Positions 33,519 through 40,983 of a stretch of 64,000 bases of DNA are shown piece by piece; within the stretch, counting starts at the first letter, position 1, and each line of letters starts with the position of its first letter. Under the pieces are notes generated by a model, which ran no database searches, had not been told where the DNA came from, and saw only the letters and a list, made by a program, of their open reading frames with translations. Position numbers and translations under genes: made by a program. This DNA comes from Ancrocorticia sp. (GTDB lineage Bacteria > Actinomycetota > Actinomycetes > Actinomycetales > Actinomycetaceae), in NCBI GenBank assembly GCA_022648165.1, contig JALCLX010000003.1, positions 62,001 to 126,000 on the forward strand, written 5' to 3'.

Positions 33519-34283
33519 GTGTCTGGACACTCGAAGTGGGCCACAACGAAGCACAAGAAGGCCGCCATTGATGCGAAGCGCGGCAAGCTTTTTGCCCGTC
33601 TCATCAAGAATATCGAGGTAGCTGCGCGTACAGGCGGTGGCGATCCGAGTGGAAACCCCGCGCTGTACGATGCGATCCAAAAGGCCAAGCGCAATTCTGT
33701 TCCAGCAGACAATATCGATCGCGCGGTCAAGCGCGGCTCGGGCGAAGGACCGGATGCAGTCAACTACGAGTCCATTATGTACGAAGGCTATGCGCCCGGC
33801 GGCGTTGCGGTGTTGATCGAGTGTCTCACGGACAATAGGAACCGCGCGGCTTCCGAGGTCCGGGTGGCACTCACGCGCAACGGTGGTCAGCTTGCAGACC
33901 CGGGTTCTGTTTCTTACCTTTTCGGACGCCGCGGCGTGGTTGAGGTCCCGAAGGCTGAGGGGCTGACCGAAGACGACGTGCTGTTGGCAGTCTTGGATGC
34001 CGGCGCGGAGGAGGTGCGCGACGACGACGATGTGTTCACTGTGGAATCCGACCCGGGCGACGTCGTCGCCGTACGTACCGCACTGCAAAACGCGGGTGTG
34101 GAGTACAACTCCGCTGAGGTCGAGTTCGTCCCTTCGATGAAGGTTGAAGTAGATGCCGAACATGCGCGGAAAGTTCTCAAGGTGATTGACGCCCTGGACG
34201 ATTGCGACGATGTCCAAAATGTCTTCTCGAATGTGGACATTCCGGACTCGGTCATGGCCGAAATCGAAGAGGATGACGAGTAG
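33519..34283 (+). CDS. yebC: YebC/PmpR-family translation or transcription factor
   Basis: A 254-residue protein matching the family from end to end: [20 protein letters not shown] at the start, then [45 protein letters not shown] and [16 protein letters not shown]. Members were described as transcription factors (PmpR) and more recently as translation factors relieving polyproline stalling. The GTG at 33519 has GAGGAG upstream. Its place before ruvC is widely conserved; the 26-base gap suggests one transcript with ruvC. Confidence 0.96.
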   Translation: MSGHSKWATTKHKKAAIDAKRGKLFARLIKNIEVAARTGGGDPSGNPALYDAIQKAKRNSVPADNIDRAVKRGSGEGPDAVNYESIMYEGYAPGGVAVLIECLTDNRNRAASEVRVALTRNGGQLADPGSVSYLFGRRGVVEVPKAEGLTEDDVLLAVLDAGAEEVRDDDDVFTVESDPGDVVAVRTALQNAGVEYNSAEVEFVPSMKVEVDAEHARKVLKVIDALDDCDDVQNVFSNVDIPDSVMAEIEEDDE

Positions 34284-34309
34284 CATCCGGCCGGAGCAGA
34301 GGTGAATTT

Positions 34310-34945
34310 GTGCGGATACTCGGGGTTGATCCAGGCCTGACGCGATGCGGTTTAGGCACTATTGACGCCGAAGCCGGCAGGCGCGTCACGTTAGTGGACA
34401 TGCGCGTGGTCCGGTCTGCTGCCGAAATGGCACCGCACAAGCGTCTGTTGGTCATCGCCGATGGGATTGACGCCGTCATACGGGAATTCCACCCCGACGT
34501 GGTCGCGGTGGAACGGGTTTTCGCTCAGGAGAACGTTCGCTCGGTGACGGGCACGGCACAAGTGGCGGGTATCGTGATGCTGGCTGCGGCGCGGGCGCAT
34601 CTGGCGCTCGGGATGCACACGCCGTCGGAAGTGAAGGCCGCGGTGACGGGTAGTGGCCGCGCGGACAAAAAGCAGGTTCAGATCATGGTGCAACGCATCT
34701 TGCGGTTGCCGGAATTGCCGCGGCCGGCTGATGCCGCCGATTCGCTTGCTATTGCGATCACGCAGGCGTGGCGCGGAGGAGCCGCATCGCTTTCTGCGGA
34801 ACCTGACAGAGCCCAGCATGGGGGGGCGGGTACGCTTCCGCGTGCGACAGGACGCGATTTGACCGATGCGCAGAAGATGTGGGCAAGTGCGGAACGGCTT
34901 TCACGCCGACACGGCGCGGTGGCTCCGCACAAGCGCCATGCGTGA
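34310..34945 (+). CDS. ruvC: Holliday junction resolvase RuvC
   Basis: A resolvase of 211 residues with the RNase H-like active site: first Asp in ILGVDPGLTRCG, Glu in VAVERVFAQENVRSVTG, and the C-terminal acidic pair in ADAADSLAIAI. The C-terminal 40 residues are a non-conserved basic extension, longer than in E. coli RuvC. It cuts Holliday junctions processed by RuvAB. The GTG start at 34310 follows a GAGG element. It appears cotranscribed with yebC, while ruvA-ruvB has its own LexA-controlled promoter downstream. Confidence 0.96.
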   Translation: MRILGVDPGLTRCGLGTIDAEAGRRVTLVDMRVVRSAAEMAPHKRLLVIADGIDAVIREFHPDVVAVERVFAQENVRSVTGTAQVAGIVMLAAARAHLALGMHTPSEVKAAVTGSGRADKKQVQIMVQRILRLPELPRPADAADSLAIAITQAWRGGAASLSAEPDRAQHGGAGTLPRATGRDLTDAQKMWASAERLSRRHGAVAPHKRHA

Positions 34946-34947
34946 GG

Positions 34948-34971
34948 TACAGTAATCGAACGGACGTTCGA
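34948..34971 (+). promoter_or_regulatory. SOS promoter of ruvAB: -10 element and LexA box
   Basis: TACAGT at 34948-34953 is a -10 candidate. Two bases later, TCGAAC-GGAC-GTTCGA at 34956-34971 is an exact match to the actinobacterial LexA box (TCGAAC-N4-GTTCGA), covering the predicted transcript start and lying 33 bases before ruvA. LexA binding here should repress ruvAB until DNA damage. Confidence 0.85.
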
Positions 34972-35003
34972 AGGTAGCAGGGAAGTGGCAAGGGGGCGAA
35001 GCG

Positions 35004-35591
35004 TTGATCTCGCTATTGCGTGGAACTGTTTATGCGCTCGGAACCGGCGTGGCATACCTTGACATTCATGGCATCGGTTTCGCCGTGCTCACAACCCCGG
35101 CTACGCTTTCCGGGCTGCGAGTAGGCAGTGAGGCGACGCTCTACACGAAGCTCGTTGTGCGGGAGGATTCTCTGACGCTCTACGGCTTTTCCGAAGAGGA
35201 CGAAAGAGACGTATTTACTGTACTCCAAGGCGTTTCGGGCGTTGGCCCCAAATTGGCCCTGGCTATTCTGGCCGTTCACACACCGGATTCGCTGCGTTCG
35301 GCCGTAGCTAATCAGGACACGGCCGCCCTGCAACGGGTTCCCGGCATTGGCAAAAAAGGTGCTCAACGCTTGGTGCTCGAACTGGGAACAAAGCTCGGCG
35401 CGCCGGCAGTCCGCGCACAACACAGTGGCGGCGGCAGCGTTCAAAGCAACGTGATTGAGGCACTGATTGGTTTGGGCTGGGCGGAAAGCGAAGCGTACGA
35501 GGCGTTCGAAGAGGCGCAGGCTGCGCACCCGGACGGGAACGTCGCTACGCTGTTGCGGGCGAGCTTACAAACCATGGGGAATAGGCGGTGA
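35004..35591 (+). CDS. ruvA: Holliday junction DNA helicase subunit RuvA
   Basis: A 195-residue protein with the three RuvA domains: an OB fold ([20 protein letters not shown], and [13 protein letters not shown]), two helix-hairpin-helix motifs ([13 protein letters not shown] and [16 protein letters not shown]), and a C-terminal UBA-like helix bundle that contacts RuvB ([17 protein letters not shown]). It binds four-way junctions and recruits RuvB. The TTG start at 35004 is supported by the family N terminus and by GGGGG upstream. It ends two bases before ruvB. Confidence 0.96.
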   Translation: MISLLRGTVYALGTGVAYLDIHGIGFAVLTTPATLSGLRVGSEATLYTKLVVREDSLTLYGFSEEDERDVFTVLQGVSGVGPKLALAILAVHTPDSLRSAVANQDTAALQRVPGIGKKGAQRLVLELGTKLGAPAVRAQHSGGGSVQSNVIEALIGLGWAESEAYEAFEEAQAAHPDGNVATLLRASLQTMGNRR

Positions 35592-35592
35592 C

Positions 35593-36618
35593 ATGTCAGA
35601 GGACCTGAATTTGGTGTCCCCGGCCGCCACCGAATCGGAGCGTGCCGCCGAGGCGGCGCTGCGCCCGCGCCATCTTTCAGAATTTGTAGGGCAACGGGTT
35701 GTCAGAGACCAACTTTCACTGGTGCTAGAAGCCGCAGTTGCTCGTGGCAAGGTTCCGGATCATGTTCTTCTTTCAGGCCCTCCTGGGCTGGGGAAGACCA
35801 CGCTGGCGATGATTATCGCTACCGAAGTTGGTGGTTCGTTGCGCTTGACGTCGGGCCCCGCCCTGCAAAGGCCGGGGGATCTGGCAGCTGTGCTCTCCTC
35901 GCTGCAAGAAGGCGACGTGCTGTTCATTGACGAGATTCATCGCTTAGCCCGCACGGCTGAGGAGATGCTGTATCTTGCGATGGAAGACTTTCGCGTGGAT
36001 GTGATGGTTGGCAAAGGGCCGGGGGCAACGTCGATTCCACTTCCGTTGCCTCCATTCACCGTTGTTGGCGCCACCACACGTGCGGGGCTTTTGCCCGCCC
36101 CATTGCGCGATAGATTTGGTTTTACCGGGCATCTGGATTACTATGACACGTCTGAATTGACCACAATCTTGGAACGCAATGCTGTGAAACTCGATGCAGA
36201 TCTGGCACTTGATGCAGCCAGGGAAATTGCCTCGCGTTCACGCGGCACACCCCGCATCGCCAATCGGTTGCTGCGCCGGGTGCAAGATTGGGCGCAAGTT
36301 CGCGGCTCCGGAAAGCTCGATCTGGCTGCCGCGCAAGCGGCACTGGACGTCTTCGAAGTGGATAAACGGGGCTTGGACCGTTTGGATCGCGCAGTGCTCG
36401 AGGCGATGTGCACACGATTCGGCGGCGGTCCGGTGGGCCTGACTACGTTAGCTGTCTCGGTTGGTGAGGAACCCGAGACGGTGGAAACCGTGGCAGAGCC
36501 GTATCTTGTGCGTGAAGGATTCCTGGTCCGCACCCCAAGGGGCCGTGCGGCAACCCCTCTCGCGTGGCAACATCTGGGCCTGACACCGCCGGAGGCGAGT
36601 GGCGCACTCTTCAGTTAG
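35593..36618 (+). CDS. ruvB: Holliday junction branch migration ATPase RuvB
   Basis: An AAA+ motor of 341 residues: family N terminus [13 protein letters not shown], Walker [12 protein letters not shown], Walker [13 protein letters not shown], sensor region [20 protein letters not shown], and a C-terminal winged helix ([20 protein letters not shown]). It drives branch migration with RuvA. The reading frame is open upstream within ruvA, but the ATG at 35593 fits both the family start and the two-base spacing from the ruvA stop. Confidence 0.97.
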   Translation: MSEDLNLVSPAATESERAAEAALRPRHLSEFVGQRVVRDQLSLVLEAAVARGKVPDHVLLSGPPGLGKTTLAMIIATEVGGSLRLTSGPALQRPGDLAAVLSSLQEGDVLFIDEIHRLARTAEEMLYLAMEDFRVDVMVGKGPGATSIPLPLPPFTVVGATTRAGLLPAPLRDRFGFTGHLDYYDTSELTTILERNAVKLDADLALDAAREIASRSRGTPRIANRLLRRVQDWAQVRGSGKLDLAAAQAALDVFEVDKRGLDRLDRAVLEAMCTRFGGGPVGLTTLAVSVGEEPETVETVAEPYLVREGFLVRTPRGRAATPLAWQHLGLTPPEASGALFS

Positions 36619-36714
36619 TCGAGTACGCTCATAATCCGCGCGCGTTTTCTTTTTGTGGGCCTCGGCCGAGTAGACTAACGCGGTACATGTCTTCATTGCA
36701 CTAGGGAGTATCTC

Positions 36715-37122
36715 GTGGAACAGAATTACACCTGGATTTTCCTCATCGTCATCATGGCAGTGATGCTGTGGGTCATGTCGCGCTCCACGAAGAAAGCGCG
36801 GCGGCAAGCGGAGGAGCAGCGCAACGCCGCAATTCAAGTTGGGAAGACCGTTGTGACGCATTCCGGCTTTTTTGGCACCATCGTGGATATCGACGGCGAC
36901 GCGGTCACGCTAGCCAGCCCCGCCGGCGATGAGACGGTTTGGCTGAAATCCGCCATTCGCTCGGAGGCGGAGATTCCGCTGGGTGACGCTCCAGAAGAGG
37001 ATGCAGACGAAGCGACGCCAGACGATGCGTCCGAGACGCCCACAAGCGAAGCAGGTACTGATACCACAGCAGGTACTGACACCACAACTGGTACCAACGA
37101 TACTGATTCTTCCCACAAGTAA
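36715..37122 (+). CDS. yajC: Sec accessory membrane protein YajC
   Basis: A 135-residue protein: one N-terminal transmembrane helix (WIFLIVIMAVMLWVM) followed by the YajC domain (VGKTVVTHSGFFGTIVDIDG and DGDAVTLASPAGDETVWL). The last 45 residues are an acidic Thr/Asp-rich tail encoded by an 18-base tandem repeat and absent from the core family. YajC associates with SecDF at the translocase. The GTG start follows AGGGAG; TAGACT at 36671 may be the -10 for yajC-secD-secF. It is 11 bases from secD. Confidence 0.93.
   Translation: MEQNYTWIFLIVIMAVMLWVMSRSTKKARRQAEEQRNAAIQVGKTVVTHSGFFGTIVDIDGDAVTLASPAGDETVWLKSAIRSEAEIPLGDAPEEDADEATPDDASETPTSEAGTDTTAGTDTTTGTNDTDSSHK
37051..37086 (+). repeat. 18-base tandem repeat in the yajC tail
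   Basis: GCAGGTACTGATACCACA and GCAGGTACTGACACCACA are adjacent 18-base units differing at one base; a degenerate third unit follows (ACTGGTACCAAC). They encode AGTDTT repeats. Confidence 0.85.
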
Positions 37123-37133
37123 AGCCGAACAGC

Positions 37134-39224
37134 ATGTCATCTAGCTCGTCTCAAGGCGGCCATGTAGTACCGTGGCGCCGCCTCATCACGCTCGTTGTCC
37201 TGATCGTGGCACTGGTTGTTGCTCTCCTCATTGGAAGTCTCACGGGAAGCAAGAGCCGCTGGACACCCGATTTTGCATTGGATCTGGAAGGCGGAACCCA
37301 GATCATTTTGACGCCGACAACAACGGATGGTTCCAAGATCACGCAAGACGATATCAATCAGGCGATTGAAATTATCCGCCAGCGCGTCGATGCTTCTGGC
37401 GTGGCTGAGGCGGAGATCGCATCCCAAGGCGGACAGAACATCGTCGTCGGGCTACCAGGAACTCCTTCTCAAGATACGCTCGAGTTGGTACGAACCTCAG
37501 CGGTATTGCGGATGCGCCCCGTTCTCACCTCGACGTATGCGGGAAAGCTCACTCCTGAAATCGTCCAAGAAATGACGGAATCCACGTCTTCTAGCTCCAG
37601 TAGTACGGCGACGGCCACAGCAAGCTCAACTGCGAGCTCTGAAGCGACTCGAAGCAGCACCGCGTCCAGTGCATCCGCTTCCGCCAGCGCATCGTCGTCG
37701 CCGAAGGAATACACCGAAGCCGAACTCAAAGCTGAAGCCAAGAAACTTGCCGACTTCGATGGTGACGGAAAAATCTCTGACAAACCTTCCTCTACACCGG
37801 AGAACGCTTCGGATACCGCGTGGGTGACCGAGAAGGTCTACTACGATTCGCTGCTGCTCGATTGCACCGATGAACAATCGAAACTTGGAGTTGAGACAGA
37901 CGATCCGGATCAGCCCCTCGCTGCCTGCGACTATACAAACGGTGCGAAATATATCCTTGGCCCGGCGGAGATTGAGGGCACGGAGATCAAGCAGGCGAGT
38001 TCCGGATTCAATCAGCAATCCTCCAAATGGGTTGTTTCTCTGACCTTCAACTCAAAGGGCGCAGATGCATTTAGCGATGTGACCAGCCGGCTGGTGGATC
38101 TGGATTCTCCGCGTAATCAATTCGGAATCGTCCTGGATGGACGCGTTATTTCGGCGCCCGCTGTCAATGAGGCAATCACCAACGGACAAGCCGAAATCTC
38201 CGGAAGTTTTACCTCCCAAGAAGTGACCACACTTGCTAACCAGCTGAACTTTGGTTCGCTGCCACTGAACTTTGAGGTTCAATCGGAGGAGCAGGTTTCC
38301 GCGACGCTCGGCACTGAGTCCCTCACGTCCGGGCTAATCGCTGGCCTCATCGGATTAGTCCTCGTTGTGTTGTATCTGCTCTGGCAGTACCATGGTCTAG
38401 GCTTCGTCGCTTCCGGATCGGTGATCCTTGCCACCGGCATCTCATACCTTTTGGTGTGTCTGCTCTCCTGGGTGATGGGATATCGCCTTTCCATGGCAGG
38501 CGTTGTGGGCCTGATTATTTCCGTTGGTGTGACCGCGGATTCCTTCATCGTGTTCTTCGAACGCATTCGAGACGAGATCCGCGAAGGGCGCTCGCTCAAA
38601 GCTGCCGTGGAACACGGATGGCACCGCGCCAAGAGAACGATTTTTGTGGCCGACGGCGTGAACCTACTCGCGTCTGTTGTCCTGTACTTCCTGGCGGTGG
38701 GTTCGGTGCGCGGCTTTGCCTTCACACTGGGCTTGACTACCGTCATTGATCTGGTCGTCGTCATGATGTTCACCTACCCGGTGATGACGTTGCTGGTGCG
38801 CACGAAGTTCTTCGGTGAAGGCCACCGCTTCTCCGGAATGGATCCTGAGGCGCTTGGGCGCACGCCTGCGTATCGCGGACGAGCAGATCTGGCCGCCAAG
38901 GCGCATAAGCGCACAGTGCACGCGAAGGATACGGAGGATGCCGCATCCGCCAGCGCACAGGACAGCGTTTCAGAGCAGATCGCACGTGCCGTGGAAGGGG
39001 ACGTCGAATCGGAAGAGTCCGCAGGGTCTGCTCAGCAGAACTCGGTGCCGGCGCGCGAGGACATGGCACGGCCCGCACTTGAAACGGCGCGGCCCGCACT
39101 TGAAGCCGAAGAAGGCGCTGGCGATCACACACTTTCTCTTGCGGAGAGGCGGGCACGGGCGCGCCGGGCGGCAAAGGCGCAGGAGACAGACTCCGGAACG
39201 TCTGATGGAGAGGAGGCCCGCTGA
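37134..39224 (+). CDS. secD: Protein translocase subunit SecD with unusual insertion and tail
   Basis: A 696-residue membrane protein: transmembrane helix 1 (LITLVVLIVALVVALLIGSL), the extracytoplasmic P1 domain (FALDLEGGTQIILTPTT, EIIRQRVDASGVAEAEI), and five C-terminal helices (LTSGLIAGLIGLVLVVLYLL onward, with SVGVTADSFIVFFERIRDE). It uses the proton gradient to help export. P1 carries a long Ser/Thr/Ala-rich insertion (about residues 147-185) followed by an EF-hand-like DFDGDGKISDK loop. The cytoplasmic C terminus adds over 100 charged residues with a duplicated ARPALE unit. Both additions are unlike the core family. SecF starts inside the stop codon. Confidence 0.94.
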   Translation: MSSSSSQGGHVVPWRRLITLVVLIVALVVALLIGSLTGSKSRWTPDFALDLEGGTQIILTPTTTDGSKITQDDINQAIEIIRQRVDASGVAEAEIASQGGQNIVVGLPGTPSQDTLELVRTSAVLRMRPVLTSTYAGKLTPEIVQEMTESTSSSSSSTATATASSTASSEATRSSTASSASASASASSSPKEYTEAELKAEAKKLADFDGDGKISDKPSSTPENASDTAWVTEKVYYDSLLLDCTDEQSKLGVETDDPDQPLAACDYTNGAKYILGPAEIEGTEIKQASSGFNQQSSKWVVSLTFNSKGADAFSDVTSRLVDLDSPRNQFGIVLDGRVISAPAVNEAITNGQAEISGSFTSQEVTTLANQLNFGSLPLNFEVQSEEQVSATLGTESLTSGLIAGLIGLVLVVLYLLWQYHGLGFVASGSVILATGISYLLVCLLSWVMGYRLSMAGVVGLIISVGVTADSFIVFFERIRDEIREGRSLKAAVEHGWHRAKRTIFVADGVNLLASVVLYFLAVGSVRGFAFTLGLTTVIDLVVVMMFTYPVMTLLVRTKFFGEGHRFSGMDPEALGRTPAYRGRADLAAKAHKRTVHAKDTEDAASASAQDSVSEQIARAVEGDVESEESAGSAQQNSVPAREDMARPALETARPALEAEEGAGDHTLSLAERRARARRAAKAQETDSGTSDGEEAR
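39069..39104 (+). repeat. 21-base tandem duplication in the secD tail
   Basis: CGGCCCGCACTTGAA occurs at 39069-39083 and again at 39090-39104, an in-frame 21-base period giving ARPALET then ARPALEA. Confidence 0.8.
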
Positions 39225-40360
39225 TGTCCATGTACAGTTTTGGCAACGACCTCTACACAGGGCGCAAGTCGTTCGATTTCGTTGGGAAACGGAAGATTTG
39301 GTTTAGCATCGCAATCGTTGCGATTATCGCTTCGGTGTGCCTGGTGATCTTCAAGGGCCTCAATCTGGGCATCGAATTCACTGGTGGTTCGCAATTCACG
39401 ATCTCCAGCACGCAGACAACTGATCAGAGCCTGGCTTCCGACATCATGAGTAAGGATCTCGGTGATTCTGCGGCTCGCGTCACCCAAGTTGGCAGCTCAA
39501 CCATTCGCGTGCAGACCTCAGCTCAGGGAATCTCGAATGAGGATACGGAGAAGGTCCGCCAGGCGTTGGCGGATGCCTACGACGTGGATGTTGCGAAGGT
39601 GACGTCCACGTTCATTGGGCCTTCCTGGGGTGCAGACATATTCAGCAAGGCGATTCGCGGCTTCATTGTGTTCCTGGTGTTGGTGGCAGTTGGGCTCTCG
39701 CTCTACTTCCGCAGCTGGCGCAATGCTGCGGGCGCAATTCTGGCGCTCTTCCACGATTTGATCGTCACAGTGGGCATCTACTGTTTGTTCGGCTTTGAAG
39801 TCACGCCATCCACCGTGATCGGATTGCTGACGATCCTGGGATACTCCCTGTATGACACGATTGTGGTGTTCGATAAGGTCCGCGAGAACACCACGAAGCT
39901 TTTGGCGCAACGCAGCTACACCTTCGCCGAATCCACAAATTTGGCCGTCAACCAGACGTTGATTCGCTCCATCAATACGTCCGTTACATCGATACTTCCG
40001 GTTGCATCAATTCTCTTTATCGGCGTGCTTGTGCTGGGCGCTGGGACGCTACGGGATCTCGCACTGGTCATGTTTGTGGGCCTCCTGCTATCGACGATGT
40101 CGTCCCTGTTTATCGCTACACCGTTGGCGGTGCAACTGGCTGAGCTAGATCCCGCGCTCAAGAAGCACACCGCTTTGGTGCTTGAGCTTCGGGCGCAGCG
40201 AAAAGCTGCGCGGGAAGCGCGGATTGCTGCTGGTGAGACAGACCTAGGTGCAGACGATGAAGCGGATAACCTTGAAGCTGCACACGGCGTGATCCGGGAG
40301 GTTGGCCATCACCAAGGAATCGCCGCTCAGCCCAAGCGCAAGAATAGGAGAAAGCGATGA
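39224..40360 (+). CDS. secF: Protein translocase subunit SecF
   Basis: A 378-residue membrane protein: helix 1 (IWFSIAIVAIIASVCLVIF), an extracytoplasmic domain starting with the signature GLNLGIEFTGGSQF, and five further helices with ALFHDLIVTVGIYCLFGFEV and TILGYSLYDTIVVFDKVREN. It forms the SecDF complex with the upstream product. The ATG overlaps the secD stop by one base. The last 60 residues are a basic, charged cytoplasmic tail. It overlaps apt by four bases. Confidence 0.96.
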   Translation: MSMYSFGNDLYTGRKSFDFVGKRKIWFSIAIVAIIASVCLVIFKGLNLGIEFTGGSQFTISSTQTTDQSLASDIMSKDLGDSAARVTQVGSSTIRVQTSAQGISNEDTEKVRQALADAYDVDVAKVTSTFIGPSWGADIFSKAIRGFIVFLVLVAVGLSLYFRSWRNAAGAILALFHDLIVTVGIYCLFGFEVTPSTVIGLLTILGYSLYDTIVVFDKVRENTTKLLAQRSYTFAESTNLAVNQTLIRSINTSVTSILPVASILFIGVLVLGAGTLRDLALVMFVGLLLSTMSSLFIATPLAVQLAELDPALKKHTALVLELRAQRKAAREARIAAGETDLGADDEADNLEAAHGVIREVGHHQGIAAQPKRKNRRKR

Positions 40361-40902
40361 GCGAGGAAACACCATTTCCTGCGGAAACAGTGGCACTAGT
40401 GCAAAGCCATCTGCGCGAGGTACAGGATTTTCCGGCTCCCGGAGTATTGTTTCGCGACATCACACCATTGATCGCGGATCCACAGGGATTCGGAGCGTTG
40501 ATCAATATCCTGGCCGATCGGTATCGCGGGAAAGTGGACGCCGTGGCAGGGCTGGAATCACGCGGGTTTATTTTGGCGGCCCCATTGGCCTTAGAGCTGG
40601 GTGTGGGCATGTTGACTGTTCGTAAAGCAGGCAGGCTTCCCGGACCAGTGGTAGGAGTCGATTACGATCTGGAGTACGGTTCGGCCCGTATGGAGTTGCA
40701 GCCTTTCACGGTACAAGATGGCCAGCGTGTACTTGTGATCGACGACGTCCTCGCTACCGGTGGAACCGCCAACGCTGCGTTTGAGTTGATCGAACGCGCT
40801 GGTGGTGTGCCAACGGGTCTGTGTGTTCTCATTGAGCTGACAGATTTGGGAGGCCGTGAGCGTTTGGCCGGTCGCCAGGTAGAATCAGTTTTGAAATATT
40901 AA
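40357..40902 (+). CDS. apt: Adenine phosphoribosyltransferase
   Basis: A 181-residue type I phosphoribosyltransferase that makes AMP from adenine and PRPP. The N-terminal DFPAPGVLFRDITPLIADP is the Apt signature; AVAGLESRGFILAAPLA is the base-binding region; VLVIDDVLATGGTANAAF is the PRPP loop. It is coupled to secF by an ATGA overlap, and relA follows after a hairpin-containing gap, the order known from mycobacteria (secD-secF-apt-relA). Confidence 0.96.
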   Translation: MSEETPFPAETVALVQSHLREVQDFPAPGVLFRDITPLIADPQGFGALINILADRYRGKVDAVAGLESRGFILAAPLALELGVGMLTVRKAGRLPGPVVGVDYDLEYGSARMELQPFTVQDGQRVLVIDDVLATGGTANAAFELIERAGGVPTGLCVLIELTDLGGRERLAGRQVESVLKY

Positions 40903-40930
40903 AGGTAGCTTGCACGTTTCAGATTGATGC

Positions 40931-40960
40931 GCATGCCGCACGATTCTCCGTGCGGCATGC
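40931..40960 (+). promoter_or_regulatory. Perfect 12-bp hairpin between apt and relA
   Basis: GCATGCCGCACG and CGTGCGGCATGC pair perfectly around ATTCTC. The hairpin ends 23 bases before the relA ATG and about 12 bases before its Shine-Dalgarno. No T tract follows, so it is either a weak attenuator or a leader element for relA. Confidence 0.65.
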
Positions 40961-40983
40961 CTGTATCCGAGGGAGGCGCACTC

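Noticed and set aside
33294-34286. Open frame of 330 codons opposite the NUDIX and yebC genes
   Set aside because: Spans two well-supported genes in antisense without a domain.
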